The position numbers were made by a program, and so were the translations under genes. The notes under the pieces were generated by a model. It made no database searches and had not been told where the DNA came from. It worked only from the letters and a program-made list of their open reading frames with translations. Shown in pieces: positions 6,358-6,499 of a DNA stretch of 6,499 bases. Source of the stretch: JAZGDL01 sp036477795 (lineage in GTDB: Bacteria > Planctomycetota > Phycisphaerae > UBA1845); assembly GCA_036477795.1 (NCBI GenBank), contig JAZGDL010000354.1, positions 1-6,499 on the forward strand, written 5' to 3'. Position 1 is the first letter of the stretch. Each line of letters starts with the position of its first letter.

Positions 6358-6378
6358 TCACCTGCACCATAGGTTCAA
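6350..6378 (-). promoter_or_regulatory. Sigma70-type promoter for the secreted/membrane protein pair
   Basis: On the minus strand TTGAAC (6378-6373, 4/6 to the -35 consensus) and TATACT (6355-6350, 5/6 to the -10 consensus) are separated by exactly 17 bp. A start site 7 nt past the -10 would be at about 6343, immediately next to the ATG at 6342-6340, so the transcript would be leaderless. No Shine-Dalgarno lies at a usable distance (AGGTG is 18 nt away). An 8-bp palindrome, CAATATTG (6376-6383), overlaps the -35. Confidence 0.6.
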
Positions 6379-6405
6379 TATTGTGTTGGCTCGCGGGAGC
6401 GGGTG

Positions 6406-6499
6406 TTGGCAGACGAAAACCACGATTTTTCCAACGCGATGATCGCCGCCGCCGGCGCTGTGGCCAAGTCCTCATCGGCGCGTACGTTGATGACCTATG
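6406..6499 (+). CDS. Start of an unidentified divergent gene (partial, runs off the window)
   Basis: A plus-strand frame is open from after the stop at 6370-6372 to the window end. GGGAG at 6395-6399 is a good Shine-Dalgarno 6 nt before a TTG at 6406; GTG at 6403 and ATG at 6439 are other possible starts. The reading from TTG is (M)ADENHDFSNAM, then IAAAGAVAKSSSARTLMTY. The codons mostly end in G or C, as in neighbouring genes. An alanine-rich helix followed by a hydrophobic strand resembles the opening of Rossmann-like or nucleotide-binding domains, including DisA_N diadenylate cyclase and pyruvate-kinase C-terminal types, but 31 codons are too few to name it. The evidence is the RBS, the divergent spacing and the open frame; the gene could still be spurious. 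Confidence 0.4.
   Translation, partial: MADENHDFSNAMIAAAGAVAKSSSARTLMTY

Noticed and set aside
5996..6475. 159-residue minus-strand frame reaching beyond the start of the secreted protein
   Set aside because: It overlaps the secreted-protein gene in another frame and is low-complexity and Arg-rich. The signal peptide, promoter and domain content support the 4564-6342 frame.
6380..6499. Open minus-strand frame with many Arg codons upstream of the secreted protein, considered as an rpmH-like small basic protein
   Set aside because: The Arg run comes from a CGG-rich stretch and lacks the conserved L34 sequence order; the plus-strand frame with a Shine-Dalgarno explains the region better.

Overview
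The window looks like chromosomal DNA from a GC-rich bacterium. The left third is a ribosomal-protein/tRNA-modification operon and the right two thirds is an opposite-strand pair of cell-envelope genes. The order rpsP, trmD, rplS, yraN, tatD, without rimM between rpsP and trmD and without rnhB between rplS and yraN, differs from the enteric order. Together with a Planctomycetes-style large membrane glycosyltransferase-like protein, it makes Planctomycetes or a relative my best guess. This is an inference from gene order and protein style; there is no rRNA or other decisive marker.

Plus strand, 1-2513: the last 22 codons of rpsP (ribosomal protein bS16), then complete trmD (tRNA m1G37 methyltransferase), rplS (bL19, with an unusual acidic tail), yraN (UPF0102, nuclease-fold) and tatD (metal-dependent DNase). 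Gaps are 23, 98, -4 and 6 nt, as expected for one transcript. The one wide gap, trmD-rplS, is filled by an inverted repeat built from a 7-bp unit (AAGGTCN), and its right arm ends directly against the rplS ribosome-binding site.

Minus strand, 6342-2515: two genes 15 nt apart, read right to left. The first encodes a 592-residue protein with a signal peptide, an AMMECR1-like N-terminal part and a helical-repeat (alpha/alpha toroid-like) C-terminal part. The second encodes a 677-residue polytopic membrane protein resembling GT-C (GT39-like) glycosyltransferases, with a soluble C-terminal domain. A sigma70-type promoter (TTGAAC-17-TATACT) lies so close to the first ATG that the mRNA is predicted to be leaderless. 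I infer that the pair works together at the envelope, but the substrate cannot be read from the sequence.

The two transcription units converge with a single base between the tatD stop and the membrane-protein stop. At the right edge a further plus-strand gene appears to start (about 6406) divergently from the secreted-protein gene and runs off the window. No tRNA, rRNA, CRISPR array, transposase or integrase was seen. No stretch over 300 bases lacks a gene.
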